Source: Ruminococcaceae bacterium UBA3323 (lineage in GTDB: Bacteria; Bacillota; Clostridia; Oscillospirales; Acutalibacteraceae). From it: 64,000 bases of DNA. Location of the stretch: the NCBI GenBank assembly GCA_002361935.1, contig DESD01000021.1:20117-84116 (forward strand). The letters run 5' to 3'. Numbering within the stretch: the first letter of the stretch is position 1; each line of letters opens with the position of its first letter. This document shows, one piece after another, positions 43,019-52,328 of this stretch. A model generated the notes under the pieces. That model had not been told where the DNA came from. It made no database searches and was given only the letters and a program-made list of their open reading frames with translations. Both the position numbers and the translations under genes were made by a program.

Positions 43019-44576
43019 ATTTATCTGTATTCAAATCTTCAACATAATCAAATGCAAGTTCGCTGCACGAGCGAGGAGTGCAGGTGTAACCCTTATAATC
43101 AACATTCTTTGCATGCCTTACGAAGATACCATAGCACGGCAAATCCCAATATCCGCTGTATTTATGGTCTATAAAATAATGATGTGATACTCTTGTAATT
43201 TCAGGATAATCACTCATGGATTTTTCGCTAACGGATTTTTTAACAGAAAGATGTTCCTTTGTATCACGATAAGCAACACTGAAGTTTTCAAGCGTTACAT
43301 TCTGAACATAATATGTTTTTCCGTCAGCCTCACAACCTGTTATGGCAGACGGCATTTCGGCATTTTTTGCCTTCACATTTTTAATTGAAATATCCGATAT
43401 ACCGCCCACATTCTTTTCAACATACCTCAGTCTGTTTCCAAGCCATATAAGAAGCGGCGAGCTGATTCCATCCATTTCTATATCAGATATTTTTACATTT
43501 TCAATAAAGCTTCCGTCCGCCGATTCAATCGCAATTCCGCTGTAGCCATAGGTCATACCGTCAGGCATAAAGAAATAACAATTGTCAACCTGAACATTAT
43601 CAACGCTTTTTGCTGTTTCGGTACCGATTTTAAAACAGTTTGCAAGGCTTGAAACGGTACAGTCTGAAACCGTAACACCATGAATGCCCATATCAATGGG
43701 TTTCAGAACAATTGCATCATCGCCCGTTGCAATAAAGCAATGATGAATGCTGATATCATTTCCGCCTAAAATATCAATACCGTCTGTATTGGCAACATGC
43801 ATATTATTATCTATAACAACATTACCGATATCAACCTGATCGCAGTTATTTATAACAAGCGTCCAAGTTGCACTTTCATTTAATATAATATTATTAATAT
43901 GCACATCCGTGCAGTTATTCAGCTTGATGATATGATTTCTTTCTGTATCCTTTGCAAAACGGATTCTTTTTCTTGCTTCAATAACCCGGGTATACAGATT
44001 GAATTCTTCAAGAGCATAAAGCGGTTCTTCCGTTTCCGCATCTTTCGTATAGGATTCGCCGCTGCCGCAGATGATTCCACCGCCGGTTACGCAAATATTT
44101 TTTGCATCATTGGCAGTTACAACCGCTTCGTCAAGCGGATTTGCCGATATTTCATTTTCATCGCAGGCAAGGGAAACAAGCTTTGCCCCCTTAGACACAA
44201 ACAATGTAACATCGCTTTTAAGTTCAATTGTTGAAACCTTATACTCACCGGCAGGAATCACAACCGTTCCGCCGCCGTTTTGGAACAGCTGATCAATTGC
44301 TTCATTAATCAGCCTGCTGTTGTCCTCACCCTTTGCTTCCTTATCAACAGCAGGTGTAACAGCTTTTTCTGTAAAGCTACATTCCTTTACATATTTTTCA
44401 TAAGGAATATTGGCTATTTTACTGGCGGTTTCATCCGTGGTGTAAAGTGTTTTAACTTTACCTAAATTAGCATTGCTCCTATGTGTTTTTATCTCATAAT
44501 TAACAAAAAATCCTAAAGGAAAAGCAAGAATAACAAGAAGAATTACTAAAATAATAACCATCATTTTCTTTTTCAT
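43017..44576 (-). CDS. GH28-like right-handed beta-helix protein, membrane anchored
   Basis: 519 residues. A hydrophobic segment at 5-28 after a Lys-rich start, with no clear cleavage site, predicts an N-terminal anchor and an outside location. The remainder is a parallel beta-helix of the polygalacturonase type: GGGTVVIPAGEY near 100, VANTDGIDI near 263 and ATGDDAIVLKP near 283, giving the catalytic Asp residues. The usual Gly-His-Gly is replaced by LANCFKIGTE near 313, so activity or specificity may differ. It follows the GH2 gene by three bases. Confidence 0.85.
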   Translation of the reverse strand: MKKKMMVIILVILLVILAFPLGFFVNYEIKTHRSNANLGKVKTLYTTDETASKIANIPYEKYVKECSFTEKAVTPAVDKEAKGEDNSRLINEAIDQLFQNGGGTVVIPAGEYKVSTIELKSDVTLFVSKGAKLVSLACDENEISANPLDEAVVTANDAKNICVTGGGIICGSGESYTKDAETEEPLYALEEFNLYTRVIEARKRIRFAKDTERNHIIKLNNCTDVHINNIILNESATWTLVINNCDQVDIGNVVIDNNMHVANTDGIDILGGNDISIHHCFIATGDDAIVLKPIDMGIHGVTVSDCTVSSLANCFKIGTETAKSVDNVQVDNCYFFMPDGMTYGYSGIAIESADGSFIENVKISDIEMDGISSPLLIWLGNRLRYVEKNVGGISDISIKNVKAKNAEMPSAITGCEADGKTYYVQNVTLENFSVAYRDTKEHLSVKKSVSEKSMSDYPEITRVSHHYFIDHKYSGYWDLPCYGIFVRHAKNVDYKGYTCTPRSCSELAFDYVEDLNTDK

Positions 44577-44579
44577 TTT

Positions 44580-46331
44580 TTACCCCTTTTTTTCAATTTC
44601 GGCACACTTCGTATTGATTTCAATAATCTGTTTGTAGATATCATCAGCGAATTTCTTTTCTCTTTCATAAGTATAAAGCCCGTTCTGCTCCTGTTCAATA
44701 TCATAAAGCTGGGTATAGCAGAAGCCAAACATCTTTTTATTTGAAATCAATGCATCAGTAAGCCCGCAGTATCTGTCTGCAAATTCCTGAGGTGTTTTCA
44801 CATTTTCGCCGTATCCCCATGATTTTATGCTATTGTCGCCTGCCCATTTTATTCCGCCGTATTCACTGACAAATACAGGAAGCTTACCATTATATTTTTG
44901 CCTGCCCGGATTATCAACAAGAACATGCTCATAAAGATAATCCTCATCAACGAGCCTGTCAAAATTCTTTTTGAACAAAACGGGGGCATAATTATAATCA
45001 TGAACATCGTAAATATCCGTTTTCACGTGGAAATTTCCGCTTGTATCAATACAGGGCCTTGTATGATCCACAGCCTTAGTATAATCATAGATTGCAGCCA
45101 GAAGCTCGTTTTTCTGCTTTCTGCCCCTGTAATTCCATGTTTCATTAAAAGGGCACCAGCCAATAATGGACGGATGATTGAAATCACGACTAACCGCTTC
45201 TGCCCATTCGGAAAGATACGCCGCAAGGGCATCGGACGAGGAATAATCCAGCCCCCAGCTTGCATATTCGCCCCAGACAAGATAGCCCATTTTATCACAA
45301 TAATACAGATATCTTGGTTCAAAAACCTTTTGATGCGGCCTTGCCCCATTAAATCCAAGAGCCATTGACAGCTCAATATCCTTAAGCAGCTCTGTTTCGT
45401 CCTTGGCGGTATAAATTCCATCCTTATAAAAGCCCTGATCCAATACCAATCTTTGGAAAACACTTTTTTCATTGATTAAAAACCTATATCCGTCCAGACG
45501 GACATCCCTTAATCCAAAGTAGCTTTTTACTTTATCCTCACCAAAGGTGAATTCCAAATCATACAGTCTGCCGTTTCCGACCTCCCACAAATGCTTTTCA
45601 CTAAGCGGAATATGAAAGAAGCAATTTGAGTTTGCCTGTTCCTGTTTTATAGTTCCTACTACTTTTCCGTTATAAAGCACATCGCAGGAAAAATCAGCTG
45701 TACCGACAAAATCAGCAGAAATCGTAACACTGCAGCCTTTTGCATCGGGATAAAGCTTAAAATCCTTTATGTAATCCTGCGGTGTATATTCAAGGTACAC
45801 CGTTTGCCATATGCCTGTTGTTCTTGTATAGTCACAGCCGTGGCTCTTTAATTTTTCACTTTGCTTACCGCGGGCAACAAGAGGATTTTTAACATTATCC
45901 TCACAGAAGATAAAGATTTCATTTTCTCCGTCTGCCGCCAAATCTGTTATCTCAAACCTAAAAGGGGTATAACCGCCTTTGTGACGCCCCGCAGGCTTCC
46001 CGTTAACAAGAACGGTTGTTAAATAATCGGCCGCACCGATATGAAGAAAAACTCTTTTTCCGTTCTTTTTGATATCAACCGTTTTCCTGTACCAGACCAG
46101 ATTCACAAAACCTGTATTCCCGATTCCCGAAAGCACGCTTTCCACGCAGAACGGTACATTGATTTTATGTGTATAATCATTTTTATAATAATACTTTAAG
46201 GCTAAAGCCTCATCCTTTGAAAACCTGAAGCCCCTGATTTTCTTATATCCGAAATCCCATTCACCGTTTAAATTCAGCCAATCCGTTCGTTCAAACTGAG
46301 GATTGGGATATTCATTTCTGTAAACCTTCAT
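44580..46331 (-). CDS. Glycoside hydrolase family 2
   Basis: 583 residues with the GH2 order: sugar-binding jelly roll (WLNLNGEWDFGYKK, VLVNGKPAGRHKGGYTPF), immunoglobulin-like domain, and TIM barrel with acid/base Glu in WCPFNETWNYRG near 372 and nucleophile Glu in VFVSEYGGIKW near 477. Possible activities are beta-galactosidase, beta-glucuronidase or beta-mannosidase, and the sequence does not decide. No signal peptide, so it is intracellular. ATG 46331 follows AGGGG. A start 72 bases upstream would overlap leuS. It follows leuS, with only a hairpin between. Confidence 0.9.
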   Translation of the reverse strand: MKVYRNEYPNPQFERTDWLNLNGEWDFGYKKIRGFRFSKDEALALKYYYKNDYTHKINVPFCVESVLSGIGNTGFVNLVWYRKTVDIKKNGKRVFLHIGAADYLTTVLVNGKPAGRHKGGYTPFRFEITDLAADGENEIFIFCEDNVKNPLVARGKQSEKLKSHGCDYTRTTGIWQTVYLEYTPQDYIKDFKLYPDAKGCSVTISADFVGTADFSCDVLYNGKVVGTIKQEQANSNCFFHIPLSEKHLWEVGNGRLYDLEFTFGEDKVKSYFGLRDVRLDGYRFLINEKSVFQRLVLDQGFYKDGIYTAKDETELLKDIELSMALGFNGARPHQKVFEPRYLYYCDKMGYLVWGEYASWGLDYSSSDALAAYLSEWAEAVSRDFNHPSIIGWCPFNETWNYRGRKQKNELLAAIYDYTKAVDHTRPCIDTSGNFHVKTDIYDVHDYNYAPVLFKKNFDRLVDEDYLYEHVLVDNPGRQKYNGKLPVFVSEYGGIKWAGDNSIKSWGYGENVKTPQEFADRYCGLTDALISNKKMFGFCYTQLYDIEQEQNGLYTYEREKKFADDIYKQIIEINTKCAEIEKKG

Positions 46332-46364
46332 ACAATACTTACCCCTATATCTGCAATTGAGTAT

Positions 46365-46386
46365 AGGGAGAGCAAAAGCCCTCCCT
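46365..46386 (-). terminator. Hairpin after leuS
   Basis: AGGGAGGGC, a TTTT loop and GCTCTCCCT on the minus strand form a strong stem just past the leuS stop, but no T run follows. It may be a weak terminator or an RNA-stabilising element that lets some transcription reach the GH2 gene. Confidence 0.45.
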
Positions 46387-46392
46387 AAATTC

Positions 46393-48801
46393 TTAAACAG
46401 CAACTATATTAACAAGCTTGCCCGGAACATAGATTTCCTTTTTGATTGTTTTACCCTCTATGGCAGCGGCAATCTTTTCATCTGCCTTTGCAAGCGTAAG
46501 AACCTCATCCTTCGGCATATCAACAGGTATTGTAATTCTTGAACGAACCTTGCCCATAATCTGAAGAACAATCTCAACACTGTTTTCAACAGTTTTTGCT
46601 TCATCATATGCAGGCCATTTTGCTTCGTTAACCATTCCGCCGAAGCCCATAACATCCCACATTTCCTCTGTTACATGAGGAGCAAAAGGATTCAGAAGAA
46701 TTGTTAAGTCTTTCAGTTCAGCCTTATTTACACTGCCCTTTTCATAAATCTTATTTATAAGAGCCATCATAGCGGCAATTGCAGTATTGCATTTCAGATT
46801 ATCAATATCTTCCGTAATCTTTTTGATGGTTTTATGCATAAGCGCTTCAAGCTCACTGCTGTACACGTCCCCGTCAACAGCAATTTCCTGAAGATTCCAG
46901 AAACGCTCAATAAAACGCTTACAGCCCTTTATGGAATCCGAATTCCAAGGAGCGGCCTTTTCAAAATCGCCGATAAACATTTCATAAAGACGCATTGTGT
47001 CAGCACCATACTGATCAACAATTTCATCCGGATTTACAACATTTCCGCGCGATTTACTCATTTTCTCGCCGTTTTCACCGAGAATCATACCGTGAGAGGT
47101 ACGCTTCTGATAAGGCTCCTTAGTCGGAACAACACCGATATCATAAAGGAATTTATGCCAGAAACGGCTGTAAAGCAGGTGAAGCGTTGTATGCTCCATA
47201 CCGCCGTTATACCAATCAATCGGAGACCAGTATTCAAGAGCCTCTTTTGATGCAAGAGCATGATCATTATGCGGATCCATATATCTGAGGAAATACCAGG
47301 AAGATCCGGCCCACTGAGGCATTGTATCTGTTTCTCTTTTAGCATCTCCGCCGCAGCAGGGGCATTTTGTATTTACCCAATCCGTCATTTTGGCAAGCGG
47401 GGATTCGCCTGTATCGGTTGGCTCATAGGAATCAACATTCGGAAGCTCCAAAGGAAGCTGATCTTCGGGAACAGGAACATAACCGCATTTATCACAATGT
47501 ATAATCGGAATAGGCTCGCCCCAATATCTCTGACGGCTGAATACCCAGTCACGAAGCTTGAAATTAACCTTTTCCTTACCTTTGCCTTCTTTTGTAAGCC
47601 ATTCAATCATCGCCTTTTTAGCCTCTTCAACAGAAAGACCGTTCAGGAAACCGCTGTTTACAAGTGTACCTGTAGCACAGTCTGTAAAGGCTTCTGCCTG
47701 TACATCCTCGCCGCCTGCAACAACCTCAATGATAGGCAGATTGAACTTCTTTGCAAATTCCCAGTCACGGGTATCATGCGCAGGAACTGCCATGATAGCG
47801 CCGGTACCGTAAGAGGTTAAAACATAATCTGAAATGAAAATTGGAATTTCGGTATCATTAACAGGATTTATACCCATAACACCATCCAGCTTAACGCCTG
47901 TTTTATCCTTATTAAGCTCAGTTCTTTCAAAATCACTTTTATGAGCAGCTTCATTCTGATAAGCACGAACCTCATCAAGATTTTTAATATCGTCTGCCCA
48001 CTTTTCAATAAGAGGATGCTCGGGGGAAATAACCATATATGTAGCACCGAAAAGAGTGTCACATCTTGTTGTATAAACAGTTAAGGTATCGCCGAGGGTT
48101 GTTTTGAAATCAACCTCTGCACCCGTGCTTCTGCCAATCCAATTTCTCTGCTGAACCTTAACTCTGTCTATAAAATCAACATCATCAAGATCCGCTGCAA
48201 GACGATCGGCATATTCCGTGATTTTAAGCATCCACTGGCTCTGGTTTTTACGGATAACCTCTGAACCGCAACGTTCGCAGACACCGTTTACAACCTCTTC
48301 ATTTGCAAGAACACATTTACAGGAGGTGCACCAGTTTACTGCCATTTCCTTTTTATAAGCAAGTCCCTTTTTAAAAAGCTGAAGAAAAATCCACTGTGTC
48401 CATTTGTAGTAAGACGGATCGGTTGTGTTGATTTCCCTTGTCCAATCAAACGAAAAGCCCAAAGCCTGAAGCTGAGCCTTGAAGTGGGCAACATTATTCT
48501 TTGTTACCTCGGCAGGATGAATATGATTTTTTATGGCGAAGTTCTCAGTCGGAAGACCGAAGGCATCCCAGCCCATGGGATAAAGAACATTATAGCCTTC
48601 CAGCCTCTTTTTTCTTGCAACAATATCAAGTGCCGTATACGAACGAGGATGGCCGACATGGAGCCCCTGACCGCTTGGATAAGGAAACTCTACAAGACAA
48701 TAAAATTTAGGAAGAGAATAATCATCTTTTGCGGCAAAGGTATTTTGGCTGTACCATACATTCTGCCATTTTGTTTCAATCTTTTTAAAATTATAATCCA
48801 T
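46393..48801 (-). CDS. leuS: Leucyl-tRNA synthetase
   Basis: Class-I synthetase charging tRNA-Leu. The HIGH motif appears as [15 protein letters not shown] near residue 43, a zinc site near 157-180 ([20 protein letters not shown]), the CP1 editing domain with [14 protein letters not shown] near 245 and the KMSKS motif in [12 protein letters not shown] near 575. 802 residues, normal for a bacterial enzyme. It starts four bases after rsfS. No T-box is possible at that distance, so regulation comes from the upstream operon. Confidence 0.97.
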   Translation of the reverse strand: MDYNFKKIETKWQNVWYSQNTFAAKDDYSLPKFYCLVEFPYPSGQGLHVGHPRSYTALDIVARKKRLEGYNVLYPMGWDAFGLPTENFAIKNHIHPAEVTKNNVAHFKAQLQALGFSFDWTREINTTDPSYYKWTQWIFLQLFKKGLAYKKEMAVNWCTSCKCVLANEEVVNGVCERCGSEVIRKNQSQWMLKITEYADRLAADLDDVDFIDRVKVQQRNWIGRSTGAEVDFKTTLGDTLTVYTTRCDTLFGATYMVISPEHPLIEKWADDIKNLDEVRAYQNEAAHKSDFERTELNKDKTGVKLDGVMGINPVNDTEIPIFISDYVLTSYGTGAIMAVPAHDTRDWEFAKKFNLPIIEVVAGGEDVQAEAFTDCATGTLVNSGFLNGLSVEEAKKAMIEWLTKEGKGKEKVNFKLRDWVFSRQRYWGEPIPIIHCDKCGYVPVPEDQLPLELPNVDSYEPTDTGESPLAKMTDWVNTKCPCCGGDAKRETDTMPQWAGSSWYFLRYMDPHNDHALASKEALEYWSPIDWYNGGMEHTTLHLLYSRFWHKFLYDIGVVPTKEPYQKRTSHGMILGENGEKMSKSRGNVVNPDEIVDQYGADTMRLYEMFIGDFEKAAPWNSDSIKGCKRFIERFWNLQEIAVDGDVYSSELEALMHKTIKKITEDIDNLKCNTAIAAMMALINKIYEKGSVNKAELKDLTILLNPFAPHVTEEMWDVMGFGGMVNEAKWPAYDEAKTVENSVEIVLQIMGKVRSRITIPVDMPKDEVLTLAKADEKIAAAIEGKTIKKEIYVPGKLVNIVAV

Positions 48802-48805
48802 TGTG

Positions 48806-49159
48806 TTAATCCTCCAAAAGTTTTTCTGTATCTAATAAATCCCCGTCTTCCCAAAGGTGCTCAAGGTTGAAATACTGCCTTTGCTCTTTATAGAAAACGT
48901 GAATAACAACTGACCCGAAATCAAGGCAGATCCAGCCTGACTGCCTGCCCTCTATATGATGCGGCTCTTCGCCTGCTTCGGAAAGCTTAAATTCAATTTC
49001 ATCCGCAAGTGCTTTAACCTGTGTTGAGGAATCGCCCGTTACAAGAACAAAATAATCAGCAAGAATGGAAATATCTCTTATTCCGATAACCTGAATATCC
49101 TGCCCCTTTTTACTGTCTGCCGCCTTAACGGCTGTTTTTGCAATATCAAGTGAATTCAT
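48806..49159 (-). CDS. rsfS: Ribosomal silencing factor RsfS
   Basis: Binds ribosomal protein L14 and keeps subunits apart in starved cells. The 117 residues contain the DUF143 pattern: [20 protein letters not shown] near 20-40, [15 protein letters not shown], and the C-terminal [14 protein letters not shown] near 84. The gene overlaps yqeK by four bases. The yhbY-nadD-yqeK-rsfS order is typical for Firmicutes. Confidence 0.95.
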   Translation of the reverse strand: MNSLDIAKTAVKAADSKKGQDIQVIGIRDISILADYFVLVTGDSSTQVKALADEIEFKLSEAGEEPHHIEGRQSGWICLDFGSVVIHVFYKEQRQYFNLEHLWEDGDLLDTEKLLED

Positions 49160-49743
49160 ATATTCAAATCCTTTTCTTTAAAATTTTCAAGTATATCATT
49201 ATAGCATTCAACCGTATCAATATGGATTGCCTTTTCCCGATTTGACAAATCAGATATTGTATATCTTAAAGAATAAAGCATTGCCTTTTCAAGGCTTTCT
49301 TCTGCCTTGTTGCGCATAATATCCACATCGGGATAGCATCGGTCTGCCGAAATAAAATCCGCAGTATAAACCACCTTTTCAAGAAGAGCCATTCCCCGGC
49401 GCCCCGTTGTATGATAACGGATTGCAGATAAAATATCTTCGTCATCAATACCAAGCACAAGCCTGCAATATGCAGCGCCTGAAACCTGATGATAAACAAG
49501 CGGATTGGGAAATTTGATTTCACGTATGCTTTCGCCGTTTTCTGCCATATATTTACGCTGAATATCAATTGTTTCCTCTTTCATTATATCGTGAAGAATT
49601 CCTGCTGTATAGGCTTTTTCTTCATCAGCGCCATATTTTTTTGCAAGTGTCCTTGCGCAGTCAGCAACATTCAGTGAATGCCGAAAACGCTTTTCCGAAA
49701 GACGCTCTTTTATTATGCTTATAAATTCATCATTATTATTCAA
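49156..49743 (-). CDS. yqeK: YqeK family HD-domain phosphohydrolase (Ap4A hydrolase)
   Basis: 195 residues with the HD metal site in RFRHSLNVADCARTLAKKYG and GILHDIMKE near 15-55, and further ligands in VYHQVSGAAY and RYHTTGRRGM. YqeK proteins of Gram-positives are known as symmetrical diadenosine tetraphosphate hydrolases. It overlaps the nadD end by eight bases. Cytoplasmic. Confidence 0.93.
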   Translation of the reverse strand: MNNNDEFISIIKERLSEKRFRHSLNVADCARTLAKKYGADEEKAYTAGILHDIMKEETIDIQRKYMAENGESIREIKFPNPLVYHQVSGAAYCRLVLGIDDEDILSAIRYHTTGRRGMALLEKVVYTADFISADRCYPDVDIMRNKAEESLEKAMLYSLRYTISDLSNREKAIHIDTVECYNDILENFKEKDLNI

Positions 49744-50335
49744 TATAAAGCCTCTTATCTTTTATATATTCCGAAACGGCGGCGGGAACAAGAAAAGATA
49801 TATCCTCGTTCTTTCTTATTCTTTCTCTGACTTCGCTTGAAGATACAACAACAGGAGCAAAATCAGCAAGAAAATAATTTGAATTGCCCCCTAAAAGCTT
49901 AGAGGCAAAGGAAATAATCTCTTCGCGCTTATTGTCTGTTCTTGCCGCTGTACAAAGCACTGTCTCGGACAACAAATCATGATACCTGTACCATTTATCA
50001 AAGGACAGAAACTGATCCTCTCCTATAATCAGAAAAATTTCATCATCAGGATAGCTTTTTCTCAATTCTATAATTGTATCATAGGTATAGCTTTTTTCCG
50101 TCCGTTGAAATTCGATATCCGAAATTTCTGCTTTCTCAATGCCGGAAAATGCAAGTGAAAGCATATGAAGCCGATGTGCACCGTCTGCCAGCCCCAATGC
50201 CGTTTTATGGGGAGGGTTTGCCGTCGGCACAATAAGCAGCTTATCCAGCGAAAGGCTTTCCAAATAGCTTTTTGCAAGATTAATATGCCCGTTATGAACA
50301 GGATTGAATGCACCGCCGAAGACGCCTATCCTCAA
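49736..50335 (-). CDS. nadD: Nicotinate-nucleotide adenylyltransferase
   Basis: Makes deamido-NAD from nicotinate mononucleotide and ATP. The nucleotidyltransferase motif is GVFGGAFNPVHNGHINLA at residues 4-21, and the C-terminal motif is VVSSSEVRERIRK near 162. 199 residues, normal length. It overlaps yhbY by four bases. Confidence 0.96.
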   Translation of the reverse strand: MRIGVFGGAFNPVHNGHINLAKSYLESLSLDKLLIVPTANPPHKTALGLADGAHRLHMLSLAFSGIEKAEISDIEFQRTEKSYTYDTIIELRKSYPDDEIFLIIGEDQFLSFDKWYRYHDLLSETVLCTAARTDNKREEIISFASKLLGGNSNYFLADFAPVVVSSSEVRERIRKNEDISFLVPAAVSEYIKDKRLYIE

Positions 50336-50760
50336 CGCCTGCCACCCCTGTCTGCTTTATTATATTTTGCCCACGGATGCTTTTCTTCAAATTCTCTGTT
50401 TCTCTGCCGCAGTCCTTTTATTTTAACCTTTTTCTTAACAACTTTTTTGCCGGAAGCCTTAAGGCGTTCCTCTTTCTTGGCATTTACCTTTTCTTTATCT
50501 GTCTTTCTGTAAAGAACGATAACACCGCCGATAACCTGAATAACCTCTGCTTCAAGCCTTTCTGCAAGCTTATTTGCAAATTCTCTTGGATTTTCAGGCG
50601 CTGTTTCAAGATGAACACGAACCTTTAGAAGCTCACGCACATCAAGTGCATCATCAATCTGAGAAATAAGGTTATCCGATATACCATCCTTGCCGATCTG
50701 AAAAATCGGCTCAAGCGGATTTGCTTTTGCACGGAGTGCTGCTCTTTCCTTTGATGTCAT
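50332..50760 (-). CDS. yhbY: YhbY-family RNA-binding protein with basic extension
   Basis: CRM-domain protein linked to 50S assembly. Residues 1-95 are the domain (RAALRAKANPLEPIFQIGKD, ELLKVRVHLETAPENP, EVIQVIGGVIVLYRK). The remaining 45 residues are very basic (KKVVKKKVKIKGLRQRNREF) and extend beyond the roughly 97-residue stand-alone form. The tail could add RNA contacts. It overlaps rdgB by four bases. Confidence 0.93.
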   Translation of the reverse strand: MTSKERAALRAKANPLEPIFQIGKDGISDNLISQIDDALDVRELLKVRVHLETAPENPREFANKLAERLEAEVIQVIGGVIVLYRKTDKEKVNAKKEERLKASGKKVVKKKVKIKGLRQRNREFEEKHPWAKYNKADRGGRR

Positions 50761-51344
50761 ATCATTTTCTCCAATTCCTTAGTTAAAAGCCTTAAGGCGT
50801 TTCCTCTGTGGCTTATTTTGTCCTTTTCCTCTGCCGAATATCTGCCGAAGGCTTTACCGTTTATTATAAACAGCGGATCATAACCGAAGCCCTCACTGCC
50901 GTCTCTTTCAAAACCGATATGTCCGTGACATTCGCCCCTTACGGTGATTTCCCTTCCATCAGGAAAAACGCAGCAGATTGCACATACATAATACGCCGTT
51001 CTTTTTTCCATTGGAACACCGCTTAATTCTTCAAGCAGAAGATCATTATTTCTTTCATCATTGCCGTGACCGCCTGAAAATCTTGCAGAGTAAATCCCCG
51101 GCGCACCGTCTAAATAATCAACACAAAGTCCGCTGTCGTCGGCAATAGCAGGCATATTCATAACCTCACAGGCGGAAACAGCCTTTATTCTTGCATTTTC
51201 TTCAAATGTTGTTCCGTTTTCCTCTACATCCGGAATTTCCCTGCCAAGCATTTTTGCCGTTACAACATGAATACCGAGCGGAGAAAGAATGCGCTGCATT
51301 TCTGCAAGCTTTTTCATATTGTTTGTTGCTAAAACAAAGTCCAT
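50757..51344 (-). CDS. rdgB: dITP/XTP pyrophosphatase, RdgB/HAM1 family
   Basis: Removes inosine and xanthosine triphosphates from the nucleotide pool. It begins FVLATNNMKKLAEMQRIL and contains ADDSGLCVDYLDGAPGIYSA with the catalytic Asp near residue 70, then SEGFGYDPLFI and the terminal KISHRGNAL. 195 residues, standard. It is followed by yhbY in the operon. Confidence 0.95.
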   Translation of the reverse strand: MDFVLATNNMKKLAEMQRILSPLGIHVVTAKMLGREIPDVEENGTTFEENARIKAVSACEVMNMPAIADDSGLCVDYLDGAPGIYSARFSGGHGNDERNNDLLLEELSGVPMEKRTAYYVCAICCVFPDGREITVRGECHGHIGFERDGSEGFGYDPLFIINGKAFGRYSAEEKDKISHRGNALRLLTKELEKMI

Positions 51345-51375
51345 TTTTTACCTCATAATTCACTTTAAACTATTT

Positions 51376-52293
51376 TTATTCTTCGCTGTCGAACATACCT
51401 GCTGCAAAAGCATCCGCATCAAACGGCTGCAAATCATCAATCTGTTCGCCCACTCCGACAAATTTAACAGGCACATCAAGCTCGTTATTTATCGCAAGCA
51501 CAACACCGCCTCTTGCCGTTCCGTCAAGCTTGGTTAAAACAATTCCCGTTATACCTGCTGCTTCCTTGAAATCCTTTGCCTGATTAACGGCATTCTGACC
51601 CGTTGTTGCATCAAGCACAAGAAGGATCTCCTTCGATGCCTCGGGGAGCTCTCTTTCAATAACACGGCTGATTTTATTCAGCTCGTCCATAAGATTTTTC
51701 TTATTATGAAGCCTGCCTGCCGTATCTATAATAATCACATCCGATTTTCTTGCCTTGCCTGCCTGGATTGTATCAAACACAACAGATGCAGGATCCGAAC
51801 CCTCGGCAGATTTAATAAGGTCTACTTCTGCTCTGTCTGCCCATACCTGAAGCTGCTCAATAGCCGCTGCACGAAAGGTGTCGGCGGCACCGAGAATAAC
51901 GCTTCTGCCCTGTTCCTTAAGCCTTAAGGCAAGCTTGCCGATTGTTGTTGTTTTACCAACACCGTTTACACCGATAACAAGAATAACAGATGGCTTGGTG
52001 CGAAGCTTTAAATAGCTGCCGCCCCAAACGATACCTGAAACAATATCCTTTAAGGTTTCGCGTACCTGCTTAACATCCCTGATTCTGTCATTTTCAATTT
52101 TTTCCTTCAGACTTTTTATTACCTTTTCGGCAGTCGGAAATCCGACATCTCCCATAATAAGGATTTCCTCAAGCTCCTCATAAAGCTCATCTGTTATTTC
52201 CTCATAGGAATCAACCACATCCTCTATCTGAGCAGTGATGCCCTCTTCCCTTGTTTTTTTCAAGCCTTTTCTGAATTTGTCAAATAATCCCAT
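51376..52293 (-). CDS. ftsY: Signal recognition particle receptor FtsY
   Basis: SRP GTPase that receives ribosome-nascent chain complexes at the membrane. Motifs are [20 protein letters not shown] near residue 108, [32 protein letters not shown] near 195 and [11 protein letters not shown] near 255. 305 residues, with only a short N-terminal part before the NG domain, as in Firmicutes. It lies 35 bases after smc, its usual neighbour. Confidence 0.97.
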   Translation of the reverse strand: MGLFDKFRKGLKKTREEGITAQIEDVVDSYEEITDELYEELEEILIMGDVGFPTAEKVIKSLKEKIENDRIRDVKQVRETLKDIVSGIVWGGSYLKLRTKPSVILVIGVNGVGKTTTIGKLALRLKEQGRSVILGAADTFRAAAIEQLQVWADRAEVDLIKSAEGSDPASVVFDTIQAGKARKSDVIIIDTAGRLHNKKNLMDELNKISRVIERELPEASKEILLVLDATTGQNAVNQAKDFKEAAGITGIVLTKLDGTARGGVVLAINNELDVPVKFVGVGEQIDDLQPFDADAFAAGMFDSEE

Positions 52294-52328
52294 AATTGCT
52301 CCTAAACTAAATTATGTATCTGTTCTGT

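Noticed and set aside
47260..47820. 186-residue open frame on the plus strand inside leuS
   Set aside because: Fully antisense to a complete leucyl-tRNA synthetase, low complexity, no ribosome site and no family pattern.
48780..48830. T-box riboswitch for leuS
   Set aside because: The gap between rsfS and leuS is four bases, too short for any leader.
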